Below are positions 26,975 to 35,772 of a DNA stretch of 64,000 bases, one piece after another. This DNA is from Levilactobacillus lanxiensis. GTDB taxonomy: Bacteria; Bacillota; Bacilli; Lactobacillales; Lactobacillaceae. The stretch is from contig NZ_BOLN01000005.1 of the NCBI RefSeq assembly GCF_016861655.1, positions 1 through 64,000 on the forward strand, written 5' to 3'. The notes beneath the pieces are model-generated. The model saw nothing but the letters and a program-made list of their open reading frames with translations. It was not told where the DNA came from and did not search any database. Position numbers and translations under genes: made by a program. How positions within the stretch are numbered: position 1 is the first letter of the stretch; each line of letters begins with the position of its first letter.

Positions 26975-27577
26975 TTACTTGAAGACCATGAAGCGGTCGT
27001 CGTCATTCATGTAATCCTTGGGGTCAGCGGGACTTTCGATAGAACCGAAGTCCAGTTGGGCCCGCAAACGCCAGCTAGCTGGGACGTTGAAGGCTGCACG
27101 CACTTCGTCATCGATCAGGGGGTTGTAGTGTTGTAAGTTGGCACCCAAGCCATTTTCAGCCAATGACGTCCAGACGGAGAATTGGGCGTTCCCCTGTGAT
27201 TGTTCGGACCAGTCCTGGAAGTTGTCCGCGTAGAGTGGGAAGTTGTCTTCGAATTCCTTGACCGTCTTGGTTTCGGTAAAGAAGAGCACCGTCCCAAAGG
27301 CTGCCTTGAAGCTGTTGATCTTGGCGGTCGTCTTGGCGAAGGCTTCTTCGTTAGGCACCTCTTGCTTCAGGCGGTCAATCACGATGTCCCACAATTTTTC
27401 GTGAGAAGCGCCGTATAAAATGATGGCGCGCGTCGTTTGGTTGTTGAAAGATGATGGGCCGTTCTTGATGTTATCTTCAATCAAGGCTGTCAATTCATCA
27501 GGCGTTTGCTTAACGTGACGACCTAAGGCGTAGATGCTACGGCGTTGTTTGGCTAATTCAGTAAATTTCGTTTCCAT
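26975..27577 (-). CDS. Nitroreductase family protein
   Basis: A 200-residue protein of the YdgI/HBN1-like branch: RRSIYALGR near residue 10 (FMN phosphate binding), SSFNNQTTRAIILYG near residue 40, and NGLGANLQHYNP near residue 150. It should bind FMN and reduce nitro compounds or quinones with NAD(P)H. The ATG at 27577 is chosen; the longer frame begins with a GTG that is itself the GTGAGG ribosome binding site. Confidence 0.9.
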   Translation of the reverse strand: METKFTELAKQRRSIYALGRHVKQTPDELTALIEDNIKNGPSSFNNQTTRAIILYGASHEKLWDIVIDRLKQEVPNEEAFAKTTAKINSFKAAFGTVLFFTETKTVKEFEDNFPLYADNFQDWSEQSQGNAQFSVWTSLAENGLGANLQHYNPLIDDEVRAAFNVPASWRLRAQLDFGSIESPADPKDYMNDDDRFMVFK

Positions 27578-27682
27578 ATTGATAAGTGACCTCACTTTTT
27601 TAAGTTAGCTTCCCGTTTATGGGCAAGTAGTTTCTTTTTAAAACTTAAAGCCAAGTGTATCACTTACTTTTAGAAAGTAAAG

Positions 27683-29188
27683 CTATTTGTTCTGAACCTG
27701 ATACGCCGTCTTGAACGTCTGGGTCATCCAGTCCAGCCAGTATTGCGGATTGAGTGGCTCCCCCGTCACCCGCTGAACCAGCTCTTGTGGCGTCACGCTA
27801 GCGCCCAAGCGGAAAATATTTTCCCGCCGCCACTCGGTGATCGGTGCGTAGTCGCCGCTGGCTAAGATGTCCGCCACTGGGAGTGTCTGGCTCATTTTGT
27901 GGTAGAACTGGGCCGCGTAGATTTGCCCCAACAGATACGTTGGGAAGTACCCGAAGTCCCCACCCGGCCAGTGAATGTCCTGCAGGATGCCTTCGGTGTC
28001 GTTAGCCGGCGTGATGCCCAGGTATTCCTGATACTTCTGGCGCCACAGGGCCGGTAATTCCGCCACCGTGGTTTCCCCATTAAAGAGGGCCTTTTCTAAT
28101 TCATAACGGACGATGATGTGTAACGGGTACGTTAAGGGATCGGCCTCGGTCCGAATCAGCGTTGGCTTAGTGGCCATGAAGCCCTGGTAGAACGTAGGCT
28201 CATCGATGTCCGTAAAGATATTGCCAGTGGCGGCCTGGAAGCGACCGTACGCTCCCTGCCAAAATGCCGGGTTCCGGCCAATGAAAATTTCATTAAAGAG
28301 CGATTGCGACTCGTGCAGACCCATCGAAGGCGCATTAGACAGTGGCGTGTAGTCAAAGTCCGGGTCGAAGTTTTGCATGTACAGGCCGTGCCCCGCCTCG
28401 TGAATCCCACCTAGCAACGACATCTGAAAGTCGTGGACGCCATACCGGTTGGTAATCCGGGCATCATTGCGGTTCAGTGGCACCGTGAACGGGTGAATGC
28501 TGCGGGACAGGTCTCCCTTGTTGAAGTCATACCCCAAGCGTTCAACCGTGGCGCGGACCACCCGCTCCTGAACGTCTTCGGGTACGGCACGACTCATGAA
28601 GTCTACCCGCGGGTCGGTCCCCGTCGCAATGATTGCGCGAATGCGTTTGATGCCCGCCTTTAACGTTTCCATGATGGGGTCCAGCTGCGCCACCGTCATC
28701 CCCGGCTCGTATTGGTCGAGCAACACGTCGTAGGGCGTGGCCTGGCCATTTTGCCAGTAAGGGATGAATTGCTTTTGGTAGGCGACAATTTTTTCAATAT
28801 ACGGCTGGAGAACCGTAAAGTCCTGGGCCTCACGCGCCGTCTCCCAGACCTGTTGGGCATCCGAAACCGTTCGCTGGTAGGCTGCGTAATCGTCCGCCGG
28901 AATATCATGGTTCAGGTCGTACTCCCGTTTGACCAACCGTAAGACCTGCTGTCCCTTGGCATCGAGTGCTTCGGGATGTTCCGTAAAGTATGCAATAAAC
29001 GCGCCCATCTCGGGTCCCGTGGTCAACGCCATTTCCTTGGTGCCGATGTAGGCCGTCAGTTCACCCCGAAAACTTGCCCCATCCTTGGGGAGGTACGTGC
29101 GGGCGTCCCAGCCCACGAGGGATAAATTCATGTCTAATAAACTAATCTGCTTCACCAAAGCCAGGAAATCCGCTTCCGTTTTTGCCAT
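27683..29188 (-). CDS. M32 family metallocarboxypeptidase
   Basis: The 501-residue enzyme has family-normal length. The zinc motif HEAGH lies near residue 260 (GGIHEAGHGLYMQN), followed about 25 residues later by SMGLHESQSLFNE with the third zinc ligand, and by the family motif HIIVRYELEKALF near residue 345. It removes C-terminal amino acids from peptides in the cytosol. The ATG at 29188 follows TGGAGGCGG. It is a single-gene unit; 29189-29386 is AT-rich and without a gene. Confidence 0.92.
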   Translation of the reverse strand: MAKTEADFLALVKQISLLDMNLSLVGWDARTYLPKDGASFRGELTAYIGTKEMALTTGPEMGAFIAYFTEHPEALDAKGQQVLRLVKREYDLNHDIPADDYAAYQRTVSDAQQVWETAREAQDFTVLQPYIEKIVAYQKQFIPYWQNGQATPYDVLLDQYEPGMTVAQLDPIMETLKAGIKRIRAIIATGTDPRVDFMSRAVPEDVQERVVRATVERLGYDFNKGDLSRSIHPFTVPLNRNDARITNRYGVHDFQMSLLGGIHEAGHGLYMQNFDPDFDYTPLSNAPSMGLHESQSLFNEIFIGRNPAFWQGAYGRFQAATGNIFTDIDEPTFYQGFMATKPTLIRTEADPLTYPLHIIVRYELEKALFNGETTVAELPALWRQKYQEYLGITPANDTEGILQDIHWPGGDFGYFPTYLLGQIYAAQFYHKMSQTLPVADILASGDYAPITEWRRENIFRLGASVTPQELVQRVTGEPLNPQYWLDWMTQTFKTAYQVQNK

Positions 29189-29386
29189 GGTAACCGCCTC
29201 CAAATATCAAGATGGATTTAGTTTAGCATGGTTGCTTCTAAAAAGCCCGTGAATTTTCTCATTATATTCTAATTGACGAGTTCGACTAAAACACTGTCTT
29301 GACGCGGATACTGTCACTTTGTGATTATTTCACTTATTTTTATTATTTCTTGTGAATTATTAAACTATTTGTTTTAATCTGTTCCT

Positions 29387-29905
29387 CTATAATAAGTGTG
29401 TAATCGCTGTCACAACCCAGTTCACAATAACCTGATCCTGTGGGTATTGAACCAGAACGCCCACTAAGAACGTCCAAACTGTCCGCCCTGTTTGCGGTGT
29501 AACCGTCGTTTGGCCTTGTTGAGTGGCATATAGAGTCAGCACGGTCGTTAAGCTGACCGGCGCTGGCAATGGTGCCGTCAAAACAAAGGCCACGGCTTGG
29601 GGATGTTGATCCGCGTAAGTTAAAAGATTGCTGACCATGTGTTGGAGCATGGTTGTCGCATCCGCCGAATCCAACACATTTTCCCGTAAAGTGGCCGTTA
29701 ATTCCGCCGTGATTTCCGTTCGCAAGGCTGCTAGTAAACTCGCCTTGTCCGGAAAATGGCGGTAAACTGCGGCTGGTGTCACCGCCAAAAATCGGGCGAT
29801 TTGCCGTAAAGAAAGTTGCTCGGCCCCAGCCGTTTCAAGTTGCTGTCGGGCCTGTTGCTGAATTGCCGCTGCTAGATTTTCGCGATGGTAGGGTAATTTT
29901 GTCAT
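29387..29905 (-). CDS. TetR family transcriptional regulator
   Basis: The 172-residue protein has an N-terminal helix-turn-helix (LSLRQIARFLAVTPAAVYRHFPDKASLLAALR) and a short C-terminal ligand domain, ending ITHLL. AAGGAA precedes the ATG. It is divergent from the CPBP protease gene, with a perfect operator-like inverted repeat between them, and probably represses itself and perhaps that gene. Confidence 0.88.
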   Translation of the reverse strand: MTKLPYHRENLAAAIQQQARQQLETAGAEQLSLRQIARFLAVTPAAVYRHFPDKASLLAALRTEITAELTATLRENVLDSADATTMLQHMVSNLLTYADQHPQAVAFVLTAPLPAPVSLTTVLTLYATQQGQTTVTPQTGRTVWTFLVGVLVQYPQDQVIVNWVVTAITHLL

Positions 29906-29942
29906 AGGGGGTGAATTCCTTTCGTAGTAACGTTTATAAGCT

Positions 29943-29985
29943 TATGTTAACACTGATTACTTTATATGTAAACAGCGTTAACATA
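29943..29985. promoter_or_regulatory. Operator between tetR and CPBP gene
   Basis: TATGTTAACACTG (29943-29955) and CAGCGTTAACATA (29973-29985) form an inverted repeat with one mismatch in 13 bp, 30 bp centre-to-centre. It sits just upstream of the TetR gene. Confidence 0.65.
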
Positions 29986-30105
29986 TACCGTTAGTGGTGC
30001 TCACTTCTATTTTTAACCAATCCTTACACATTTTTACGTCCCTTCTCCCGGCTACTTGTCTTACAATAAAGTTAATGCGTCTATTCAAAGAAAAGAGTGT
30101 CGTCT

Positions 30106-30777
30106 ATGTCTGAACCCGTCTCCAATCGTCGCCTTATTTTGCAATTCATCAGTTGTTGGTTCATCTGGCTGGCTGTTCAGGTCGGTCTCAACAGTCCCAT
30201 CGAAAAGCACCTGACCGGTTGGCCGCAAGAATTAGCGCTCGATGCCATTAAGCTAGTCGTCTGGTTAGGGCTGGCCTGGTGGTTCATCCATCAAGCCGAC
30301 CACAGCCATCAACGCCTCACCCTGAGCAACGCTAAACAGTGGCAGCCAGCGTGGCGTTTCGCGGCCGGCTATGTCGTCTGGGGCATCATCATTGTTTACC
30401 TGCTGGGTGAATTTTGGTTGGCCCATCACGGCCTGAACGTTAACCACAATTTCATTCCCCAATTCTGGGGCCGGTACTTCCTGGTCGTCGGGGTCAGTGA
30501 GGAGTTCCTGTTCCGGGGCTACTTCCTAAATGCCCTGTTGCAGAAATTCTCGCTCACCACCGCCAACGTGATTCAGGCACTGGCCTTTGCCAGCATGCAC
30601 ATCCCCCGTTACCTGACGACGGTTCCCGCCATGAGTCCCATGCTGTGGATCAGCAATCTGGTCTCCGTCTTCCTATTGGGCTTACTCTTCGGATGGTTGT
30701 ACGCCCGTAGTCATTCTCTGTGGCCCGGCATCGCTACGCACATGACCTGGGATATCTTGGTCACCCTCTTTGGATAA
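30106..30777 (+). CDS. CPBP family intramembrane glutamic endopeptidase
   Basis: The 223-residue membrane protein has six to eight hydrophobic segments and the three CPBP motifs: EEFLFRG (near residue 140), FASMHIPR (near 165) and HMTWD (near 210). Such proteases cut within the membrane; in lactobacilli they often work in bacteriocin immunity or surface protein handling. The ATG at 30106 with AAAGAG upstream is preferred over the GTG nine bases earlier. Confidence 0.88.
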   Translation: MSEPVSNRRLILQFISCWFIWLAVQVGLNSPIEKHLTGWPQELALDAIKLVVWLGLAWWFIHQADHSHQRLTLSNAKQWQPAWRFAAGYVVWGIIIVYLLGEFWLAHHGLNVNHNFIPQFWGRYFLVVGVSEEFLFRGYFLNALLQKFSLTTANVIQALAFASMHIPRYLTTVPAMSPMLWISNLVSVFLLGLLFGWLYARSHSLWPGIATHMTWDILVTLFG

Positions 30778-30831
30778 AAAGAGTGGGCCTGGCGGCTATT
30801 CGCCTATTTCAGCCATACAGCATTAGAAATC

Positions 30832-30870
30832 AAAAGCGTCTGGGAATTTTTCATCCCAGACGCTTTTTTT
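30832..30870. terminator. Terminator of the CPBP gene
   Basis: AAAAGCGTCTGGGA pairs with TCCCAGACGCTTTT and is followed by T on plus; the minus-strand gene at 30883 ends 13 bp away and can use the same hairpin. Confidence 0.88.
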
Positions 30871-30882
30871 CGTGCAATCAGG

Positions 30883-31227
30883 CTAGGCCCGGACACGTTG
30901 CTTCAAGAACCCTAATAGAACACTTAAAAATGCAAACGGTAAAACAAAGCTAAACAGAGCCGTGAGTAAGACCGGAGCCACCGTCAACGTTAAGACGACA
31001 TCGGCGATGCCAACAATAACGCTCACGCCTAGTAACAGCCGCCACCAGCCACGACTAATACGTGGTTGGTACGTCAGCCCGTACACCAGTAACGTGAGGG
31101 CCGTCGTCAACAGTAGTGCCCGATCAATCATTGGAATTGCCAGCAGGCCGGTCATCCCTAGGGCCACGACACTCAGCCCGATAAAGAAGTAACCGTACCA
31201 GCGTTGCGTTTGAACAGTTGATTTCAC
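30883..31227 (-). CDS. Small membrane protein (114 aa)
   Basis: The protein has four hydrophobic segments (about 13-30, 36-52, 60-80, 84-105) and a basic C-terminus (KQRVRA). The GTG at 31227 with AAAGGGAG 8 bases upstream is taken as start; a frame beginning seven codons earlier lacks such a site. I recognise no family; its size and layout resemble small integral membrane proteins of the DUF308 kind. 31249-31461 shows no gene. Confidence 0.65.
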   Translation of the reverse strand: MKSTVQTQRWYGYFFIGLSVVALGMTGLLAIPMIDRALLLTTALTLLVYGLTYQPRISRGWWRLLLGVSVIVGIADVVLTLTVAPVLLTALFSFVLPFAFLSVLLGFLKQRVRA

Positions 31228-31461
31228 GATTATCGCTCCCTTTATCACAATCTTTACACCTTTAGTTTACCCGTTTTTGTAACCGCTTACAATAGATAAA
31301 CGTTGCTTGCTTGGTAAAAATATCAGGATAGTGCTCGTGTAACCGCCTTGCCGGTCCTCTAGCTGACTGGCGATTTCTCTAGGCGTTGAGTCGACGAAAA
31401 AAGTCGCCAACGTCTCTCGACATCAACGACTCTGCACATATCTATTCTAATCAACTGGCCT

Positions 31462-31941
31462 TTACGACTCGTCCCGAAGATCATCGACCAGCGGCCCGTT
31501 CCAGCCATCGCTGACCACGGCCGGAACCTCGTGATTGAAGACCCGCAACAATGCCGTCATGCTCTCGGCACTCTTTTCCGGCGTCATTTCGCTAAGTGGC
31601 AACCAGCCGACCCAGCCCTCATCACTAGCCTTTAATTCGCCGGTAAATGTGTCCCCGCGGTACAGCAAGCCCAGCTTCCGTTTTTGCCGAGACGCGTCGA
31701 ACCACTCACACGTCCCACAGAAATCAACCGTCGACAACTGCAGGCCGGTTTCCTCGAACACTTCCCTGACAGCCGCCTGAGCACAGGTCTCGCCAACTTC
31801 CACGTGGCCGCCGGGGAAACTATGGCCCGCCTTCCAAGGCACGTTCACTTTATCCTCCACCAAAACGCGTTTGGTCTGGGGATCCGTGACCATGATCATC
31901 GTGACCAATTCAACCGGTTGGGTTCTATCGCGTGTTGTCAT
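31462..31941 (-). CDS. NUDIX hydrolase (MutT/8-oxo-dGTP diphosphatase-like)
   Basis: The 159-residue protein has a complete Nudix box, GHVEVGE then REVFEETGL (about residues 45-67). The N-terminal VMVTDPQTKRVLVEDK and later KLGLLYRGDTFTGEL fit the MutT/YtkD-like branch that cleans nucleotide pools. The ATG overlaps the acyltransferase stop (ATGA), so it is translationally coupled; the longer frame is rejected. Confidence 0.88.
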   Translation of the reverse strand: MTTRDRTQPVELVTMIMVTDPQTKRVLVEDKVNVPWKAGHSFPGGHVEVGETCAQAAVREVFEETGLQLSTVDFCGTCEWFDASRQKRKLGLLYRGDTFTGELKASDEGWVGWLPLSEMTPEKSAESMTALLRVFNHEVPAVVSDGWNGPLVDDLRDES

Positions 31942-33023
31942 TTTGCCACCATTCCTTTCGTCCATTGCCAAATCCTATGTATGCCGTACGTCGTCGCAAA
32001 CGACCAGGCCCAGGTCAACAGGTAGCTCACCAGAATACCGCTCACGGGATGGGCCGCCGTTAACGCCTGACCGCCGAAGCGCCAAATCAGTGCGAGCCAA
32101 AAGACGTTGGCCAAGTAGGCGCGGTACGCGTAGGTCGCTAACCAGTGAATCACCACCGGCCCACGAGCACGTTGCCGTTGTTGCCACGCGGCCAGGCTTG
32201 CCAGCAAGCCAATCACACACAGACCATAGAAAACCGTTGCCGGTGCGTAGTAGCTACTGCGAGCCAGTACGATTGGCCGTCCCGTGGCCAGCAGGTCGTT
32301 AGCTTGCCAGACCAGCGCGCCAATCGCACCGCACAGTAGCGGTACCCACGCCCACCGCCATTGCCGAATGTGGGGCCAAGCCAGCCAGAGCAGCATGCCC
32401 AAGACCGCATAGAGGGCAAAGCCCCAAAAGACCCGATCGAGCAAATACCAGCGACCGACCCGTGCGGCGGGCGTAATCAGTCGTTGATAGCTGACTACCC
32501 AACCGAACATCCAGGCACCGCTCAAGCCCGCGGTCCACCAGAACCGGCGCCGCGTCGTGACCTGCCGCCGAATCGCCCACCAGAGGGGCACCAGCAGAAT
32601 AATCTGCAGCATCATGGTGTTGTACCACAAGTGTGGCGCGGCATTTCCGTTAATCAGCTGCCAGCCAAACTGGCCCAGCGTCGCATACGGGTGATGCTGT
32701 TGCAGTTGGGGTTGCAGGAGCAAGTACGCCAGCGACCACCAGACTGTCGGCACGCCTAACGCTGACCACTGTTGCCGCAGATACTGGCCATAGGTCGGCT
32801 GCGTCACATCCGTCGTTCGAATCGTGGTAAAGAGAATGCCACAGATGAAGGCCGGGGCCGTAAATTTCACGGCCAGGTAGACCCAAGCGAGGCCGACCTG
32901 CATCGACTGGCCGGCCGGGGTGGTTATTGCCCAGCTCAACACTGTCTGCAGCATGACCGCTGTACAGGCAAAAGCCTTGAGGTAGTCGCCGGCATCCGCC
33001 GACGTTGTTTGTTGTTCTGTCAC
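31938..33023 (-). CDS. Acyltransferase 3 family membrane protein
   Basis: A 361-residue protein with about ten hydrophobic segments and the acyltransferase-3 build (YLKAFACTAVMLQTVLSW at the start). Such proteins transfer acyl groups to surface sugars or are related to WTA/LTA-modifying proteins. The catalytic His that usually follows the first helix is not obvious here, so activity is uncertain. The start is GTG, with an overlapping ATG AGC GAA AAG TGA four-codon frame just before it. Confidence 0.75.
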   Translation of the reverse strand: MTEQQTTSADAGDYLKAFACTAVMLQTVLSWAITTPAGQSMQVGLAWVYLAVKFTAPAFICGILFTTIRTTDVTQPTYGQYLRQQWSALGVPTVWWSLAYLLLQPQLQQHHPYATLGQFGWQLINGNAAPHLWYNTMMLQIILLVPLWWAIRRQVTTRRRFWWTAGLSGAWMFGWVVSYQRLITPAARVGRWYLLDRVFWGFALYAVLGMLLWLAWPHIRQWRWAWVPLLCGAIGALVWQANDLLATGRPIVLARSSYYAPATVFYGLCVIGLLASLAAWQQRQRARGPVVIHWLATYAYRAYLANVFWLALIWRFGGQALTAAHPVSGILVSYLLTWAWSFATTYGIHRIWQWTKGMVAK

Positions 33024-33196
33024 TTTTCGCTCATCGCCTTTACCCCCTCATTTTAGCAAGCCGAGGCGCGCCCTGTAAAGACGCAAACCAGTACGTTCTT
33101 TCGACACGACAAAGAGTCATAACTCCAGACGCCGTTTTGCGTACCAGTTTATATGGCCGAAACGTGCGACAAAAAGGCAGCCGGTTCCGCTTAAAA

Positions 33197-33239
33197 CTAC
33201 TAACCAAACAATCCAAGACCAGGATTGTTCGGTTAGTAG
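33197..33239 (-). terminator. Hairpin downstream of the 64-aa gene
   Basis: CTACTAACCAAACAATCC pairs with 33222-33239 (17 of 18 bp); on minus it is followed by TTTT. It could be a second stop for minus-strand transcripts. The rest of 33024-33283 shows nothing else. Confidence 0.6.
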
Positions 33240-33283
33240 CCTTAATGCTCGCCGGCTAACCGCCTTTTGTCCCACTCTCCAAC

Positions 33284-33316
33284 AAAAAAGACGGCTCACC
33301 GGCCGTCTTTATTTTT
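33284..33316. terminator. Terminator of the 64-aa gene
   Basis: AAAGACGGC (33287-33295) pairs with GCCGTCTTT (33302-33310), with A and T runs on both sides, 17 bp behind the stop. Confidence 0.8.
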
Positions 33317-33332
33317 TCGATTCTCTTCAGAT

Positions 33333-33527
33333 TTAAGCTTCGCGATTGTTTTTCTTTGTTAGCTTGGTCATCAAATCTTCGATTCCGTAGCATGCCAGTC
33401 CTAAACCAGCAAAGGCTACTGGAAAACCGAAGGCCCACATTGGTGACTTCATGAGTAAGAGCACCAGGCTCAGCCCACAAACCGCTAACACAACTAAGGC
33501 AATCAGTGCCCATTGATCTTTATTCAT
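33333..33527 (-). CDS. Small two-helix membrane protein (64 aa)
   Basis: Two hydrophobic segments (about 6-25 and 29-48) and a charged C-terminal tail (TKLTKKNNREA). The ATG at 33527 with GGGGGGA upstream is chosen over a longer frame reading into non-coding sequence. It has its own terminator. Function unknown. Confidence 0.65.
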   Translation of the reverse strand: MNKDQWALIALVVLAVCGLSLVLLLMKSPMWAFGFPVAFAGLGLACYGIEDLMTKLTKKNNREA

Positions 33528-33701
33528 TATAATCCCCCCAAGATTGTTCAAACGCGTGTCCCCTAAACACACCCTTAGTTTAGCAACTTCGGAGGCAAAC
33601 GGCAATCATCTAGGACAACCTTAAGAAAGTCACTAACTTTACTGAGTGGCCTGTGTTGCGGGAGGCTTTGAATCTGCCGTCAAGAACAGCCAACCACCAA
33701 C

Positions 33702-35012
33702 TCATTTTTGCAGGTGCTGGAGCTGTCCCTTGAACTCGGGCGCATACAGTTCCTGATCCGGCCGATAATCCGTGAGCTTTTCACTGAGGCCAACCGTGTA
33801 GTCGACCTGCTCACCATGTTCCCCCTGATCCAGTCCCATGGCCTCTTCGGCCGCATCGACCCGCATTGGTGTCAACCGGCGCAACAGTAAAATCAAGCCG
33901 CTGCCCATCGCAGCGACCAGGACAATCGTCAGGCCCGTTGCCAAAAGTTGAATCCCCAGCAAGTGCCAGCCGCCACCATAAATCAACCCATTTTGGGTGA
34001 CCGCTGGGTTAACGGCCTTGCTGGCAAAGACCCCCGTCAGGATACTACCGACGATTCCGCTCACCCCGTGACACCCAAAGGCATCCAGGGCATCATCGAC
34101 CCCCAGCTTGGGTTTTAGAAGCGCGATGAACCCGTAGCTGGCTAAGGTCGCCAAGGTGCCAATTGCCACGGCCCCCATCACGGTCACGTAACCGGCCGCC
34201 GGGGTGATGGCGACGAGTCCGCAGAGCGTGCCGGTACAGACACCGACCAACGTGGGTTTGCCACTCGTCCAAATATCCAGAAACATCCAGACCACCATCG
34301 CCGTGGCCGTGGCTACCGTACTGGTAATTGCCGCCTGAACGGCCACGTCATTGACGGCTAGGGCACTGCCGGCGTTGAAGCCGTACCAGCCAATCCATAA
34401 GATGGCCGTCCCTAGCAGGACCCACGGCAAATTGTAGTGCTGACCGGGATGGTCCTTGGCTAACCGCGGCCCCAACCAGGCCGACAGTACTAAAGCCGTT
34501 ACCCCGGCGTTGATGTGCACCACGGTCCCGCCAGCAAAGTCCAAGACACCCAATTTAGCCAGCCATCCCGCCGGACTCCAGACCAGGTGCACCATCGGGT
34601 AGTAAATGCAGACGGACCACGCCAGCAGAAACAACAAAAGAAATTTAAACCGAATTCGGCCGACTACAGCCCCGACGAATAAGGCTGGCGTAATAATAGC
34701 AAACATCATTTGAAACAGCGAGTACACGCCAACTGGAATGTGGCTGGCGGTCAGGCTGGCCAGGTTAACGCCAGCCATGAAGGCATGGTGCAAGTTGCCC
34801 ACGACACCCAACACATTGCCCGAAAATGACAGTGAGTAGCCGACGAACACCCACAACAAAATGGCCACGCCGGTCATGATAAAGACCGACAACATCGTGT
34901 TGACCACATTTTTCTCGGAAACCAGGCCCCCGTAGAAAAAAGCTAATCCCGGAGTCATGAACAAAACTAAAATACTGGCAATCAACACGAATGCTGTATT
35001 TGCAAGATTCAT
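33702..35012 (-). CDS. amt: Ammonium transporter Amt
   Basis: The 436-residue protein has about eleven membrane helices and Amt landmarks: TPGLAFFYGGLV near residue 27, the first pore His in SVCIYYPMVHLVW (near 155), FAGGTVVHINAG near 176 and GCHGVSGIVGSILTG near 315 with the second pore His. It moves ammonium into the cell. The ATG at 35012 follows GAGGG; the longer frame is rejected. No glnK gene is adjacent, which is common in lactobacilli. Confidence 0.93.
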   Translation of the reverse strand: MNLANTAFVLIASILVLFMTPGLAFFYGGLVSEKNVVNTMLSVFIMTGVAILLWVFVGYSLSFSGNVLGVVGNLHHAFMAGVNLASLTASHIPVGVYSLFQMMFAIITPALFVGAVVGRIRFKFLLLFLLAWSVCIYYPMVHLVWSPAGWLAKLGVLDFAGGTVVHINAGVTALVLSAWLGPRLAKDHPGQHYNLPWVLLGTAILWIGWYGFNAGSALAVNDVAVQAAITSTVATATAMVVWMFLDIWTSGKPTLVGVCTGTLCGLVAITPAAGYVTVMGAVAIGTLATLASYGFIALLKPKLGVDDALDAFGCHGVSGIVGSILTGVFASKAVNPAVTQNGLIYGGGWHLLGIQLLATGLTIVLVAAMGSGLILLLRRLTPMRVDAAEEAMGLDQGEHGEQVDYTVGLSEKLTDYRPDQELYAPEFKGQLQHLQK

Positions 35013-35237
35013 TAGCGGCGCCCTCTTTACGTTTGATGTAAGAAATCCTAACACTGATTTCGAACAAAGTCACGAGTGAGTTTTCAAAAATAACGGGTTG
35101 GCTGGGACGTTTAACGAACCAATTCCGTTAGTACCAGTTGTTTTCATGAAATTGTTAAGATTTGGAAACGAGTGACATCTTCTGACATTGCCTGCATTTT
35201 TCCTAACAAATTGACACTGACAACAAGAAAAAGCCCA

Positions 35238-35276
35238 AGTCCTGGTAAGCTGGCGTCACCACCGCTTACCAGGACT
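35238..35276 (-). terminator. Hairpin behind the HIT/methyltransferase operon
   Basis: AGTCCTGGTAAGC (35238-35250) pairs with 35264-35276; on minus a TTTTT follows after six bases. It backs up the hairpin at 35331-35370. The remainder of 35013-35230 contains the amt promoter region and no gene. Confidence 0.55.
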
Positions 35277-35330
35277 CAGACTATGAGTCGGCTATCGTTT
35301 ATTTTAGATTCAGTTTTTGCCGGCCGTCAC

Positions 35331-35370
35331 AAAAAACGAATCCAGACCGTGAAGTCCAAATTCGTTTCGT
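35331..35370 (-). terminator. Terminator of the HIT gene
   Basis: AAACGAAT (35334-35341) pairs with ATTCGTTT (35360-35367) around an inner stem; on minus six T follow. Confidence 0.75.
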
Positions 35371-35403
35371 CAATTTCTATTTTCGTTTCAACCGACTCAA
35401 ACC

Positions 35404-35769
35404 CTAAACGGCCCGCGGAATCATCTTACGGATGCCGCCCCGCGGATCCTTGACGTCCCCTTCGTACCGGGGAATCAGGTGAATGTGGGCGTGCATGACC
35501 GTTTGACCGGCGGCCGGTGCCACGTTGATGCCAATGTTATACCCGGCCGGCTGAAATTTTTCATCCAGCAAAGCCTTGGCCTCAAAGGTCAACGCATCCA
35601 TCGCCGCTCGTGTTTCGGCTGGCACATCAAAGTAGGTCGCGTAGTGTTGCTTGGGGACGATCAACAGGTGACCGCGGCGCACGGGATGGTTGTCCCAAAA
35701 CGCCTTGGCCAAGTCATTTTCTAAGACGATACTGCTTTTCTGGCAAAAGACACAATCCGTCTTAATCAT
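35404..35769 (-). CDS. HIT family protein
   Basis: The 121-residue protein has CVFCQ near the N-terminus, GHLLIVPKQHY in the middle and the histidine triad HAHIHLIPRY near residue 94. HIT proteins hydrolyse nucleoside phosphoramidates or dinucleotide polyphosphates such as Ap4A. The ATG lies three bases behind the methyltransferase stop, so both belong to one operon. Confidence 0.9.
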   Translation of the reverse strand: MIKTDCVFCQKSSIVLENDLAKAFWDNHPVRRGHLLIVPKQHYATYFDVPAETRAAMDALTFEAKALLDEKFQPAGYNIGINVAPAAGQTVMHAHIHLIPRYEGDVKDPRGGIRKMIPRAV

Positions 35770-35772
35770 GGC

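Noticed and set aside
33005..33040. Four-codon frame overlapping the acyltransferase GTG start as a regulatory upstream frame
   Set aside because: It is too short to judge and such overlaps arise by chance.
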